Notes under the pieces: model-generated | What the model was told of the DNA's origin: nothing | The model's database searches: none | What the model saw: only the letters and a program-made list of their open reading frames with translations | Position numbers and translations under genes: made by a program | From: Halapricum salinum | GTDB taxonomy: Archaea > Halobacteriota > Halobacteria > Halobacteriales > Haloarculaceae | Length of the DNA stretch: 64,000 bases | Assembly: GCF_004799665.1 (NCBI RefSeq) | Contig: NZ_CP031310.1 | Location: forward strand, 2,038,887 to 2,102,886 | Direction: 5' to 3' | Shown here: piece after piece, positions 35,691 to 45,100 of the stretch | Layout: each line of letters begins with the position of its first letter | Position numbering within the stretch: position 1 is the first letter of the stretch

Positions 35691-36818
35691 ATGGCTGCCC
35701 ACTCGCGGTCGCGACCGCGGTGGGGTGGCGCCTGGGGCGTGAGTGTCATCGGCGCGGGGTTGCTCGTCGCCGCGCTGGCCTACGGCGGTCGCCAGTTCTC
35801 TACGGACGCGCTGGCGCTGTATCCGCTCGTCGAGGTCGGAATGGTGGTCACGCTTTGCGGAACGATCCTGGGGACGGGCTACTGGTTGCACGATAGCGAG
35901 TTCACCGACGGTGACCTCTGGCGGATCGCGATCTGGGTGGGTCTGGGGATCATCCTGCTGGTCGGGCTGACGGTCTGGCAACTGCTGACCCAGGTCAGCG
36001 GCGGGGTCGAACTCGAAGACCCGCTGTTGACGCTCGTGGTCACCCAGACTGTCGGGGCGACGGCAGGGTTGTTAGTCGGGCTCTATCACGTCCAGTCGCT
36101 TCGCAACGCCCGCGCCGCCGAGAACGCGGCCGCTGCGGCCGAGGAAGCCCAGGCCGTCCAGGAGCAACTGGCGTTCGTCCACGACCTCGTTCGCCATCAC
36201 CTGCGCAACGGCATGCACGTCATCCAGTCGTACACGCGTCTGCTGGACGAGCACGTCGACGACTCCGGGGCAGCGCACCTGGAGACGATAGAGCGTCGGA
36301 GCCAGCGACTGGTCAGGCTGGTCGACGAGATGGCGCCGCTCGCGACGGCGATCGACCCCGACGATCGACAGTCCTCTGTGAACGTCCGGGCGCTGCTCGA
36401 ACGCGAGACCTCTCACTTCACAGTCACCCATCCCGACTGCCGGATCGACGTCTCGGGACCGGACGACGTGCTGGTGCGGGCCGATTCGCTGCTGTCGGCG
36501 GCCATCGAGACGCTGTTGCGAGGTGTGATCGAACGGAGTACGGTCAGCGGCCCGACGGTCGACGTCGAGGTTTCGACAGCCGACGGGCAGTGTCACATCG
36601 AGATGGCCGCGATCGGCCCCGCAATCGACGGCGGGATCGATCAGCACCTTCTCACGAGTTCCCAGCGCGGACCGACAGCCGACGAGTCGGCCGGTGACAC
36701 TGACCTCCACGTCGCCCGTGAAGTCGTCGAACGCTACGACGGCGAGTTGACTGTCGACGACCGGACGAGCCGGCCTCGGTTCGTGCTCACAGTACCGATC
36801 GACGACGCAGACCAGTGA
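35691..36818 (+). CDS. membrane histidine kinase-like protein with degenerate ATPase
   Basis: The 375-residue protein has four transmembrane helices (about 12-140), a short coiled-coil (AENAAAAAEEAQAVQEQ), a DHp-type segment FVHDLVRHHLRNGMHVIQSY (about 165), and an HATPase-like domain. The likely phosphoacceptor is His in VHDLVRHH. The N box reads AAIETLLRGVIERS, without the conserved Asn, and the G1 box is IGPAIDGG rather than DxGxG, so ATP binding is doubtful. An upstream in-frame GTG at 35631 exists, but the ATG at 35691 matches the TATA box. No response regulator gene is adjacent. It may be a pseudokinase or signal modulator. Confidence 0.78.
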   Translation: MAAHSRSRPRWGGAWGVSVIGAGLLVAALAYGGRQFSTDALALYPLVEVGMVVTLCGTILGTGYWLHDSEFTDGDLWRIAIWVGLGIILLVGLTVWQLLTQVSGGVELEDPLLTLVVTQTVGATAGLLVGLYHVQSLRNARAAENAAAAAEEAQAVQEQLAFVHDLVRHHLRNGMHVIQSYTRLLDEHVDDSGAAHLETIERRSQRLVRLVDEMAPLATAIDPDDRQSSVNVRALLERETSHFTVTHPDCRIDVSGPDDVLVRADSLLSAAIETLLRGVIERSTVSGPTVDVEVSTADGQCHIEMAAIGPAIDGGIDQHLLTSSQRGPTADESAGDTDLHVAREVVERYDGELTVDDRTSRPRFVLTVPIDDADQ

Positions 36819-36930
36819 ACGGACTGCCGGTCGATGACGCCGAGCCGTGAGGCGGCTGTCGAGAAGACGTTTGCAGGTGGTGGGTCGCGACCGCCGACTT
36901 TCTTGTGTCGACCCGCCTAACTGTCGCCCG

Positions 36931-37050
36931 ATGACCGAACCAGTCATGTGTCCGGAGTGTGGGTGGACAGGGACCGAGCGTGACCTCGACGTCGAGGCGG
37001 GCGTGAAACAGTGTCCAGTCTGTGACACGAACGTCGAGTTCGTCGACTAG
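36931..37050 (+). CDS. small zinc-ribbon peptide (39 aa)
   Basis: The 39-residue product, MTEPVMCPECGWTGTERDLD followed by a CPVC pair, has two CxxC pairs 23 residues apart, a complete zinc ribbon. The ATG at 36931 is preferred to upstream in-frame codons, which give unrelated basic sequence. Such peptides are frequent in haloarchaea and often act as regulatory or RNA-binding cofactors; its function is unknown. Confidence 0.75.
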   Translation: MTEPVMCPECGWTGTERDLDVEAGVKQCPVCDTNVEFVD

Positions 37051-37100
37051 GCCGTCGCTGTCGGAGCGAACGCAGGTGGGCGTCCCGACGAACGAGAGAA

Positions 37101-37418
<318 letters not shown>

Positions 37419-37469
37419 CTATTAAACACTGTCGGGACTTGCCACGTCCGGCTCGCGTTTCGAACGTGG

Positions 37470-39635
37470 TCAGCGATCGGCCACGATCGAATCGACCAGT
37501 TCGACCGCTCGATCTGCGGCCGCCTGGTCGACCTCCCCGCCGTAGCGAGTCCGTTCGTAGATCGCACCGACCTCTCGTGCCCGCTCGTTGGCGTCGACCG
37601 ACTGGAGATACTGCCGGCGGGTTTCGCCGGCCCGCCGGGATCGGTGTTCGCGTTCGAGTACGTATTCGAGGCGGTCGTAGGCTCGCGTGACGTCGGTCTC
37701 GGGATCGGATCGCCGTTGCCAGCGAACCCAGACGGCCCGGTAGAGCCGGCCGGTCGCGCCCGAGCGTCTGGCGGTCGCGACTAGTCCGAGCCCGGCGATC
37801 ATCCCGAGCAACAGCTCCTCCCGCGAGGGCAGCTCTGGCACACCGCTGCCGCTGTCACCGTCACCGCCTGGTGACGGGGCGGGCGTGGCCGTCGCGGGCG
37901 TCGACGTCGGCGTCCCGTTCGGCTCGGGCGTCGGCGTCGGTGTGGGCGTCTCGGTGGGCGTCGGCGTCGACGGCGTGTAGGAGGGATCGGAAGGGTCGAC
38001 GTTCGGGTCACCACTCTCCCGGGCTCCTTCGAGCTGTTCTTGCTCGGCTTCGACTCGCGGTCCGGCCGGGGTCGGGTCGAACTTGACCCAGCCGACCTCG
38101 GGGAAGTACACCTCGACCCAGGCGTGGGAGTTGTAGCCGCGGACGACCCACTCGTTCTCGCCGACTTGCTCGCCCGGCGTGTAGCCGACGACGACGCGGG
38201 CCGGAACCCCCTGTGAGCGGAGCATGACGGCCATCGTCGTCGCGAAGTACGTACAGTAGCCCCGATCCATCTCGAAGAGGAACGTGTCGGCGACGTTGTC
38301 CGAGGGGCGCGGGACGTCCAGCGAGTAGTTGTACTCGGATTTGAGCCAGTTCTCGACGACGACTGCCGTCTCGTACGGTGTCTCGGCCCTGCTGGTCAGC
38401 GTCGTCGCCCGACGTGTGACCCGATTCGGGGTGCTGTCTGGAAGTTGGGTGTATCGGTCGGTGATCCGCTCGGGATAGTCCGTCCCGGCCTGCTGGAGTT
38501 GTCGTGGCGACGCGTCGACGGGCGCGCTCACGACGGTGTAGGAGTCGCCCGCTTCGAGCGGTTGCTCGGGCTGTAACCCACCGAAGTCCGTCACGAGCGT
38601 GTTCGAGCCGACGCCACCGTCGACTGCGGTCGGTCGCCAGGCCGCCGGCATCGTGTTGATCCGGCTCTCGGCGACGAATCGCTGCCGGATCTGCCCTCGC
38701 GACGACAGGGGTGAGCCGAGGGCGTTCCGATCCTGGCGCGCCTCCGCGCGTCGGACCCAGCCGTCGCCGGTGTAGAGGTCGTAGGCGGCGACCCGCCAGT
38801 ACCGTGCGCGCTCGCTCTGGACGGTCCAGCGAACGGTCGACGACAGCTCCATACTCCCGGCGATCGACAGTCGCTGGTCGGCCGAGAACAGGCTCGTCTC
38901 CAGCGCGTTCTCGTCGTCGTAGGAGAACGCTTCCGAGAGGCCGGTCTGGGGTGAGTACGTCATCGCTGCTCCCTGCGGGACGACAGACACCGACAGCGAA
39001 ACCACGATCACCATCGTGAGGAGGATCGCGACGACTTCCGCGGCAGCCAGATCGGCGTCCGCGCGATCGAGCGCGCCGAACCCGAGCAGCGCGAGCGTGC
39101 CGACGGTCCCGACCATCGCGACCGGGAACGTCGCGTCGCCCGTCAGGACGAAAAAGCCGACGGCGAATCCACCGATGACCGCGGCGGCGGCGTATCGTCG
39201 GCGGAGCGCCAGATACCACAGCAAGAACACCGGTCCCGGCGTCACGGCCAGCACCCACGCCCGAAGGTTGACGATCTCCAGCACCGAGTGTCCCGCGAGC
39301 AACGCGATGATGTACTCGACGTGGGCGACGAACGCCAGCGCTTCCTCCGTCGGCAGGACGGAGAGATACCAGACGATCCCGACCGCGAGCAATCCCGACG
39401 CCAGGAGCGTCGCAGATCGAACACTGAGGACTCGCGACAGCAGTGTCGCCGCGACCAGCGTCCCGGCGACGACGTAGATGAGTTCGGTCGGATCGCCCAC
39501 GATGTCGACGACGTAGTAGACCGCCGTCAGGAACGACCCCATCACCAGCAACGCGGAGACGAGTGCGCCGAGTCGAAGCGCCGAGAGATCGACGTCGAAC
39601 TGCGTCGCGCCCTCGCGGACGGTGGCGTGGCTCAC
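37470..39635 (-). CDS. membrane transglutaminase-like protein (DUF3488/DUF4129 type)
   Basis: The 721-residue protein has six or more transmembrane helices (about 15-205), an extracytoplasmic transglutaminase-like domain, a Pro/Thr linker (TPTETPTPTPTPEPNG), another helix and a cytoplasmic DUF4129-like tail. The papain-like triad is present: Cys in DRGYCTYFATTMAVML, His in YNSHAWVEVYF, and Asp in VKFDPTP. The start is a GTG at 39635 overlapping the DUF58 stop (GTGA). With moxR and DUF58 upstream it forms an operon known in bacteria and archaea, thought to assemble or modify cell-surface proteins. Confidence 0.92.
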   Translation of the reverse strand: MSHATVREGATQFDVDLSALRLGALVSALLVMGSFLTAVYYVVDIVGDPTELIYVVAGTLVAATLLSRVLSVRSATLLASGLLAVGIVWYLSVLPTEEALAFVAHVEYIIALLAGHSVLEIVNLRAWVLAVTPGPVFLLWYLALRRRYAAAAVIGGFAVGFFVLTGDATFPVAMVGTVGTLALLGFGALDRADADLAAAEVVAILLTMVIVVSLSVSVVPQGAAMTYSPQTGLSEAFSYDDENALETSLFSADQRLSIAGSMELSSTVRWTVQSERARYWRVAAYDLYTGDGWVRRAEARQDRNALGSPLSSRGQIRQRFVAESRINTMPAAWRPTAVDGGVGSNTLVTDFGGLQPEQPLEAGDSYTVVSAPVDASPRQLQQAGTDYPERITDRYTQLPDSTPNRVTRRATTLTSRAETPYETAVVVENWLKSEYNYSLDVPRPSDNVADTFLFEMDRGYCTYFATTMAVMLRSQGVPARVVVGYTPGEQVGENEWVVRGYNSHAWVEVYFPEVGWVKFDPTPAGPRVEAEQEQLEGARESGDPNVDPSDPSYTPSTPTPTETPTPTPTPEPNGTPTSTPATATPAPSPGGDGDSGSGVPELPSREELLLGMIAGLGLVATARRSGATGRLYRAVWVRWQRRSDPETDVTRAYDRLEYVLEREHRSRRAGETRRQYLQSVDANERAREVGAIYERTRYGGEVDQAAADRAVELVDSIVADR

Positions 39636-40648
39636 GCTGCGCGCACCCCCCTGCTGGACGCAGGCTCGTCTGTGAGGGGATTCGCGTGCCCGTTGCACCA
39701 CTGCCAGAAGCTACTGGTCCGACCGTCGACCGTCACCGTGACGTCTCGACTGGATCCCGAGACGTGGACGTCGGCGCCTGCCCACACCTCGTCGGCGACC
39801 TGTCCGTCGCCGGTCCGGGCGAGCAGCCCCAACATCGCGTGTTGATCGCTCCGGTCGTCGGTCGTCGAGACGTCGCCGTCGGGCGCGTAGATGTCGACGT
39901 GTACGCCTGCCTCACGCAAGGCGATCGCGATGCTGGCGGTGGCCGCTGTCGCCAGATCGATCGCGCCGGCAGTCGCGCTGGTCGCGATCGTGACCGATCC
40001 CTCCGACTCGCGGCCGGAGAACTCCGTCACCATCAGGTCCTCGGGCCGTTTGGCCGTCGCCTTCCAGTCGACGTCCCGGAGGGAGTCGCCGGGCGCGTAC
40101 TCCCGCAGCGAATCGAACTCCTCGCGCTCTGCGTTCAGCGCCTCGGCGAGCAGCCGCGAGAGGTCGCCGCCACCGCCGAGGGTGTACACCTCGGGATAGA
40201 CGACGACCGAGGCCGCGGTGTCGACTGTCACTGTCCGTTCGAACAACCCGAGTACGTCCCGAACGCGGACGGTCGTCGGCCCCAGATCGTGTTCGCCTCG
40301 CCGCAGGTACTCGAGGTCGTAGGTCATCGTCGCCGGCGGCGCGACGCTGCCGTCGTTGCCGTCGGCCTCGAACCCCTCGCCGATCGCGTCGCGGACGTCG
40401 ACGACGGTACTGCCCCCCTCGATATCCAGTGCGACTGTTCGGGTCTCGCCGGGGAAGCCGGGCTCGACTGGCCCCCGTTCGACCGTCGGATCGCTGGCGA
40501 CTGCCATCTGGACGACGCCTGCTGCGAGCGCGACCAGCGCGGGTGCGGCGACGGCGTTCAGCGCGCGGTCGCCGAACAGCCACGCCAGCCCCGCCGCGAC
40601 GAGCACGACGAGGACGAGCCCGACACCACGTAGCGTCGGCCGAATCAT
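39632..40648 (-). CDS. DUF58 domain protein (MoxR-associated)
   Basis: The 338-residue protein has two N-terminal transmembrane helices (about 5-45) and then a von Willebrand-A-like DUF58 domain, with the conserved REYAPGDSLRDVDWKATAKR segment. Such proteins are cotranscribed with MoxR ATPases and transglutaminases. The start overlaps the moxR stop by 4 bp and its stop overlaps the transglutaminase start. Its MIDAS-like residues suggest metal-dependent protein contacts. Confidence 0.93.
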   Translation of the reverse strand: MIRPTLRGVGLVLVVLVAAGLAWLFGDRALNAVAAPALVALAAGVVQMAVASDPTVERGPVEPGFPGETRTVALDIEGGSTVVDVRDAIGEGFEADGNDGSVAPPATMTYDLEYLRRGEHDLGPTTVRVRDVLGLFERTVTVDTAASVVVYPEVYTLGGGGDLSRLLAEALNAEREEFDSLREYAPGDSLRDVDWKATAKRPEDLMVTEFSGRESEGSVTIATSATAGAIDLATAATASIAIALREAGVHVDIYAPDGDVSTTDDRSDQHAMLGLLARTGDGQVADEVWAGADVHVSGSSRDVTVTVDGRTSSFWQWCNGHANPLTDEPASSRGVRAA

Positions 40649-41595
40649 GGCACGGGGATCGTATCGAGCGCCGAGAGCACCAGCTGTGTCGGTGTCTGGT
40701 TCGTCGAACCGGTCTGGATCCGATGGGGGAAGACGACCGTCACCTCCTGCTGGACGTCGTCCGGCGTCACGTACTCGCGCCCTTCCAGGAGCGCGCGGCC
40801 TTGCCCGGCTCGCAACAGTGCCAGCGACGCGCGGGGACTCGCGCCGAGCTGGGCGTGTTCGCGCGTGTAGTTCGCCAGCTGTGTGACGTAGCGCTGGACC
40901 GGCTCTTCGACCGTGATCGCGGCCGTCGCCTCGCGGGCCGCTCGGAGATCCGCCAGTGTCGCTACGGGTGAGAGGTCCTCGATGGGGTGGTCACCGACGA
41001 CGCGATCGAGCATCGCAACCTCCTCGTCGATCCCCGGATAGCCCAGGTGCAGCTTCGTCATGAAGCGATCCAGTTCGGCCATCGGCAGGTCGTAGGTCCG
41101 GTCCTGCTCGACGGTGTTCTGGGTCGCGATCACGGTGAAGGGCGTCGGGAGGGCCCGGGTCTCACCGTCGACGGTGACCTGCTGTTCTTCCATGGCTTCC
41201 AGCAGTGCCGACTGGGTCTTGGGCGGCGCGCGGTTGATCTCGTCGCCCAGGACGACGTTAGCGAAGATGGGGCCTTCGCGGAACTCGAAGCTCTGGCTCT
41301 GCTGGTTGTAGACGTTGACGCCTGTGACGTCGGAGGGAAGGAGGTCGGGCGTGAACTGGACGCGCTTGAACGTACCGTCGACGGACGCGGCGACGGCACG
41401 CGAGAGCATCGTCTTGCCGACGCCGGGGACGTCCTCCAGGAGGACGTGCCCGCGGGCCAGCATGGTGATGAGGAGGTGTTCGATCTCGTCGTGATGCCCG
41501 ACGATGACCTGTTCGACGTTGTCGATGATGCGCTGGGCGGTCTCGCCGGCTTCGGTGGCGGCCGACCGCGACGTAGGTGGTTCAGTGTCCGTCAT
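40645..41595 (-). CDS. MoxR-family AAA+ ATPase
   Basis: The 316-residue ATPase has Walker A DVPGVGKTM (about 57-65), Walker B VVLGDEINRAPPK (about 115), sensor 1 VIATQNT and sensor 2 SPRASLALLRAG. It begins MTDTEPPTSRSAATEAGETAQRIIDNVEQVIVGHHDE, the MoxR pattern. It heads the overlapping moxR-DUF58-transglutaminase operon and likely remodels or activates the DUF58 protein. The 216-bp gap before the next gene (41596-41811) holds no evident element beyond its promoter. Confidence 0.95.
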   Translation of the reverse strand: MTDTEPPTSRSAATEAGETAQRIIDNVEQVIVGHHDEIEHLLITMLARGHVLLEDVPGVGKTMLSRAVAASVDGTFKRVQFTPDLLPSDVTGVNVYNQQSQSFEFREGPIFANVVLGDEINRAPPKTQSALLEAMEEQQVTVDGETRALPTPFTVIATQNTVEQDRTYDLPMAELDRFMTKLHLGYPGIDEEVAMLDRVVGDHPIEDLSPVATLADLRAAREATAAITVEEPVQRYVTQLANYTREHAQLGASPRASLALLRAGQGRALLEGREYVTPDDVQQEVTVVFPHRIQTGSTNQTPTQLVLSALDTIPVP

Positions 41596-41811
41596 GGATT
41601 GGCTGTCGTCTGCGTCGTTCGAGCGGCTCGACCGAAACCCGGGTGAACGCGCCGAGACGCCGGGTCGACATCCCTCTGCGAGGAGACAGGAGGTCTAGCG
41701 GCTACAGTGACGTAACGTTGCTGGCTGTGAGCGCGGACCATACACACTGGTCGGCGATTAGCAGTCGTGGTACTTGTCAGTCACGGAACCTACAACGATC
41801 GTTTGTCTCTC

Positions 41812-42126
41812 TCACCAGGACTTGCACTCGACGCAGACGAACGTGTCCTCGCTTTCGTCCGCCGCCGTCTCGCGCCAGCGCCGCGTCACCGACGCTCCGC
41901 AGGCGTCACAGACTCCTCCCGCTGGATCCCAACGGCCGGTCGACCGCGCCGGCTCGACCGTCTGCGTTTCGGGGACGGCGTCTCCGTTTCCACTCTCGGT
42001 TTCGGGATCGGCGTCTCGGTCAGCCACTCCCCCTTCGGTTTCGGACGCGTCCGTCTCAGGCGTCTCGTCGGGCTCCTCGCTCGACGTAGTGTCGAGAAAG
42101 TCGTCGAGGGAGGCGTCTCGATCCAT
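41812..42126 (-). CDS. acidic haloarchaeal protein with C-terminal zinc ribbon
   Basis: The 104-residue protein begins MDRDASLDDFLDTTSSEEPDE, runs through a long acidic, disordered linker, and ends with a zinc ribbon GGVCDACGASVTRRWRETAADESEDTFVCVECKSW (two CxxC pairs). The ATG at 42126 is chosen because the frame upstream is unconserved. Such proteins are haloarchaeal-specific; a nucleic-acid or protein adaptor role is likely but not shown. Confidence 0.75.
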   Translation of the reverse strand: MDRDASLDDFLDTTSSEEPDETPETDASETEGGVADRDADPETESGNGDAVPETQTVEPARSTGRWDPAGGVCDACGASVTRRWRETAADESEDTFVCVECKSW

Positions 42127-42208
42127 GGTGGTATCTGCGGGCCCAGAAATGAAAGGTCTGTCTCTCGGGACGAACACACACAAGTACTACCCGCCAGTAC
42201 GGACGGAC

Positions 42209-42439
42209 ATGGTTTCACTGGAAACGCTCTTCACCCAGCTCGTCGACAGCATCGCCGATGTCGGACCGGAGTTTCTCGACGTCGCGACGCGAGACCCGAT
42301 CTCCGCCGTCCTGATCGCGTTCGGCGCACTGTTCGTATTTGCGTCGGTCGGCGCGTTCGGCGCGCTCACGCTCGGCGCGCTCGTCGACCTGCTCACGCCG
42401 AGTCGAGTCGGCCGAAAACCGCCCCGAGAAGCTCGATAG
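42209..42439 (+). CDS. small membrane protein (76 aa) overlapping mer
   Basis: The 76-residue product has an N-terminal amphipathic helix and one transmembrane helix (AVLIAFGALFVFASVGAFGALTLGAL), then a basic tail SRVGRKPPREAR. It overlaps the 3' end of mer tail-to-tail by 47 bp. It is 83 bp from the divergent zinc-ribbon gene. Function unknown. Confidence 0.65.
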   Translation: MVSLETLFTQLVDSIADVGPEFLDVATRDPISAVLIAFGALFVFASVGAFGALTLGALVDLLTPSRVGRKPPREAR

Positions 42440-43373
42440 CGCTCTCCAGGTCGGGCCCGAGCGGCGACCCAGCGACGAAGCTGTCGGCGTGTTCTAGCAC
42501 GCCCTCGATCTTTTGCTCGACCGCGTCGGGCGTCCCGGCGATACAGAAGGCGTCGATCATCGCCGGCGTCACAGTCGAAAACGCCGCCTCGAAGTCCCCA
42601 CGCGAGATGGCGTCGCCGATCTCGCTCGCCCGGTCGTGATCGAGGTCGTGTCGATCGAGCAGCGGCGGCGCGGCGCTCCCTGCAATAAAGGCGACCGGGG
42701 GCCGAGCAGCCTCCCGGGCCTCGGTCTCGTCCTCGGCGACGCTCACGCTGGCGTAGGCCGCGAAGTCGAACGCTCCGCGGTGATCGGGCCGGTCGCCCAG
42801 CCCGTGAGCCACCTGTTCTGCGGCCCACTCGTAGTCGCGCGGATGCGAGCCGTTGAACAGCACGCCGTCGGCGTGTTTGGCGGCCATTCTGGTCATGTGC
42901 GGTCCCTGTGCGCCGACGTAGACGGGGATCGACCCGACCTCGTAGTTCAGCGCCGCGTCTTCGGCCTGGAAGGTGCCGTCGTGGTCGACGCGCTCGCCGG
43001 CCCACAACTGCTGGGCGACCTTGAACGTCTCCAGCGTCCGTCGGAGCGCGCCGTCCTGGTCGAAACCGAGGTTGGCGAGCGTCGACTTGTCGCCGGGCCC
43101 GACGCCGAAGAGGCCGCGACCGCCCGAGAGCTCGTCGAGGGTGGCCATCCGGGAGGCCAGCGTCACGGGATGGGTCTCGTAGGGATTGGCGATGCCCGGG
43201 CCGACGAGCAGGTCGTCGGTCTCGCGGGCGACGTCCGTGAGGCTCATGAACTGGTCGCGGTTGTTGTAGTGGTGGCTGACGAACGCGGCGTCGAAGCCGG
43301 CTGCTTCGGCGTCCGCGGCGAGGTCAGAGAGCGTTTCGACCGGGTGTTCGGGGGTGAGTTCGAGTCCGTACAT
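42393..43373 (-). CDS. mer: F420-dependent 5,10-methylenetetrahydromethanopterin reductase (luciferase-like)
   Basis: The 326-residue protein is a luciferase-like TIM-barrel F420 enzyme. It begins MYGLELTPEHPVETLSDLA and has AAFVSHHYNNRDQF, the typical segment LSGGRGLFGVGPGD (about residue 88) and IPVYVGAQGPHMTRMAAKHADG. Mer family length is about 320-330. In Halobacteria, which lack methanogenesis, this enzyme is annotated for folate-type C1 metabolism and sits next to cofE, as here. Its ATG overlaps the cofE stop (TGATG), so the F420-making and F420-using genes are coupled. Confidence 0.9.
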   Translation of the reverse strand: MYGLELTPEHPVETLSDLAADAEAAGFDAAFVSHHYNNRDQFMSLTDVARETDDLLVGPGIANPYETHPVTLASRMATLDELSGGRGLFGVGPGDKSTLANLGFDQDGALRRTLETFKVAQQLWAGERVDHDGTFQAEDAALNYEVGSIPVYVGAQGPHMTRMAAKHADGVLFNGSHPRDYEWAAEQVAHGLGDRPDHRGAFDFAAYASVSVAEDETEAREAARPPVAFIAGSAAPPLLDRHDLDHDRASEIGDAISRGDFEAAFSTVTPAMIDAFCIAGTPDAVEQKIEGVLEHADSFVAGSPLGPDLESAIELLGAVFGRLDSA

Positions 43374-44125
43374 CAGTAACTCCACTGTCGCAGTGCCTGT
43401 CGAACGAAGTCCGATTCGAGATCGCGAAAGAGCAGGTCGTGGCCGTCGTGGTCGCCGAACTCCCACTCGCGAACTACGGCGACTGGGGTCCCGCCGTCGC
43501 CCTCGCCGGTGACGAGATTTGCGGTGCTGGCGAGTTCGTCGACCACCGACTGGACGGTGACACCGAGTTCACGGCCGTCGCGGTCGCGCTCGCCGCGCCA
43601 GTCGCGGTTGGCGTACATGCCAGCCCAGCCGAGCGCGACGGCCTGCTGGCCGTGGCGGAACGGCCGTCCCGAGGTGTCGGTGACGACGACCGAGACGTCC
43701 GCTGACAGGCCCTGGCGGATCGCCTCGGCGCTTGCCGTCGGGTCCTCGGGCAGCAGGAGCAGGTCGGCGTCCGGGACGTTCGAGCGGTCGATCCCGGCGT
43801 TCACGGTGATGTGGCCGAACCGCGTCACGGTGAGCAAGAACGGTGCGGTCATCACCAGCTCGTCGCTCTCTTCGAGGACGGCCTGGGCGAAGCGGGGATC
43901 TTTCTCGTCGCCGGAGATTCCTTCGAGTCGCCGAGCGATCGCCCGTGCACGGTGACCGGCCTCGAAGTCCGCGAGATCGTAGGCGCGGCCCTCGGCTTTC
44001 GAGACGATCGTGCTGGCGACACAGACCACGTCGCCGTCCCGGAGGGCGGCCTGCTCGTCGATCAGCGCGGCGACGTCGTCGCCGGCCTCGATTTCAGGTA
44101 ACCCCGGGACTGCGAAGACCTCCAT
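43373..44125 (-). CDS. cofE: coenzyme F420-0:L-glutamate ligase
   Basis: The 250-residue protein matches archaeal CofE (about 250). The start MEVFAVPGLPEIEAGDDVAALI, the DGDVVCVASTIVSKAEGR substrate/GTP segment, VNAGIDRSNVP and VVVTDTSGRPFRHGQQAVALG are all CofE hallmarks. It adds glutamates to F420-0 using GTP. It is 5' of mer with overlapping stop/start. Confidence 0.95.
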   Translation of the reverse strand: MEVFAVPGLPEIEAGDDVAALIDEQAALRDGDVVCVASTIVSKAEGRAYDLADFEAGHRARAIARRLEGISGDEKDPRFAQAVLEESDELVMTAPFLLTVTRFGHITVNAGIDRSNVPDADLLLLPEDPTASAEAIRQGLSADVSVVVTDTSGRPFRHGQQAVALGWAGMYANRDWRGERDRDGRELGVTVQSVVDELASTANLVTGEGDGGTPVAVVREWEFGDHDGHDLLFRDLESDFVRQALRQWSY

Positions 44126-44207
44126 GCTCTGCCCTCGGGGAGGCCACACAAAAAGGAGTCCGATAGGAGCAGGCCCTGCCGACCGTGCGATATCGACACA
44201 CACCTGA

Positions 44208-44396
44208 CTACGATCTGTCCGGCGGGTTCTCGTCGGGTTGTTCGTCGAGTTTCCCGTACTCTTCGAGGTGTCGCTCTGTTGTGTAGCGACTGTTGTACGC
44301 CGGGTCGAGGTAGACGTCGCCCTCACCTTTGATCCGTTCGTCCGGATCTTCGACCGCCCACCACGACCGGAGGCGTTCGAGCAGGGCTCTGATCAT
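44208..44396 (-). CDS. small acidic uncharacterised protein (62 aa)
   Basis: The 62-residue product begins MIRALLERLRSWWAVEDPDER and ends EEYGKLDEQPDENPPDRS. It has an amphipathic Trp-containing N-terminal helix and an acidic, disordered C-terminus. The ATG at 44396 is chosen; the frame upstream is unconserved. No family is recognised. Confidence 0.55.
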   Translation of the reverse strand: MIRALLERLRSWWAVEDPDERIKGEGDVYLDPAYNSRYTTERHLEEYGKLDEQPDENPPDRS

Positions 44397-44497
44397 ATCT
44401 AGTCGTTCGGCGAGGACCCACAAGGAGTCTACCGTCGAACCGTTCCGACTGTGTCGATAGTTGTGAGAGTACGTTACTTTCTGTACCGGACGGCCGC

Positions 44498-44992
44498 TCA
44501 CTCCCGGTGGACGGTCACGTCCAGGTCACCGTCGCCGACCTCGGCAGTCAGCATGGTGGCCTCGTCTGCGGGCGCGGTTCCGGTCACGCTGCCGGGATTG
44601 AGCAGCCGATGGCCGTCGACGACGTCGTCCAGTAGCTGGTGGGTGTGCCCAGAGACGCCGACTGTCGGGCCGTCGGCGGCGTGGTCGGCGACGATACCCG
44701 CGACGCGCTGCTCGTAGTTTCGCTTGCTCCCGGTTCCGTGGGTGACGACGAACGTCACGCCGCCCAACCGAATCGTCTCGACCGCTGAGAGCCCGACCCC
44801 GCGAGGGTCCATGTTGCCGGCGACGGCCGTCAGCCGGGGTGCGAGCTGGCGAACGTCTGCGAGCGCTTTCGTCGAGTCGAAGTCGCCCGCGTGGATCACG
44901 TGGTCGGCCTCGCTGATCCGCCTGCGGGCCCAGGCGGGGATCGACTGCGCCCGGGAGGGGATGTGCGTGTCGCTGACGATGGCAACGTCCAT
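44498..44992 (-). CDS. YfcE/MJ0936-type metallophosphodiesterase
   Basis: The 164-residue protein has all metal-ligand motifs of the small archaeal phosphodiesterase family: SDTHIPSR (residues 7-14), HAGDFDS, GNMD, THGTG and GHTHQLL. The founding archaeal member hydrolyses phosphodiesters with manganese or nickel. The ATG at 44992 opens MDVAIVSDTH, the usual start. It is divergent from the Nudix fusion gene by 202 bp, with unusual hairpins between. Confidence 0.93.
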   Translation of the reverse strand: MDVAIVSDTHIPSRAQSIPAWARRRISEADHVIHAGDFDSTKALADVRQLAPRLTAVAGNMDPRGVGLSAVETIRLGGVTFVVTHGTGSKRNYEQRVAGIVADHAADGPTVGVSGHTHQLLDDVVDGHRLLNPGSVTGTAPADEATMLTAEVGDGDLDVTVHRE

Positions 44993-45100
44993 ACCCGAGG
45001 ATCGAACGCCAGCACCAAAAACGTCGGAAATACACACGTATATGTTGTTGGGGGACCTACACGTTGTGCTGGGTCCGCGGATCCAGTACAGTCAGAGGCG

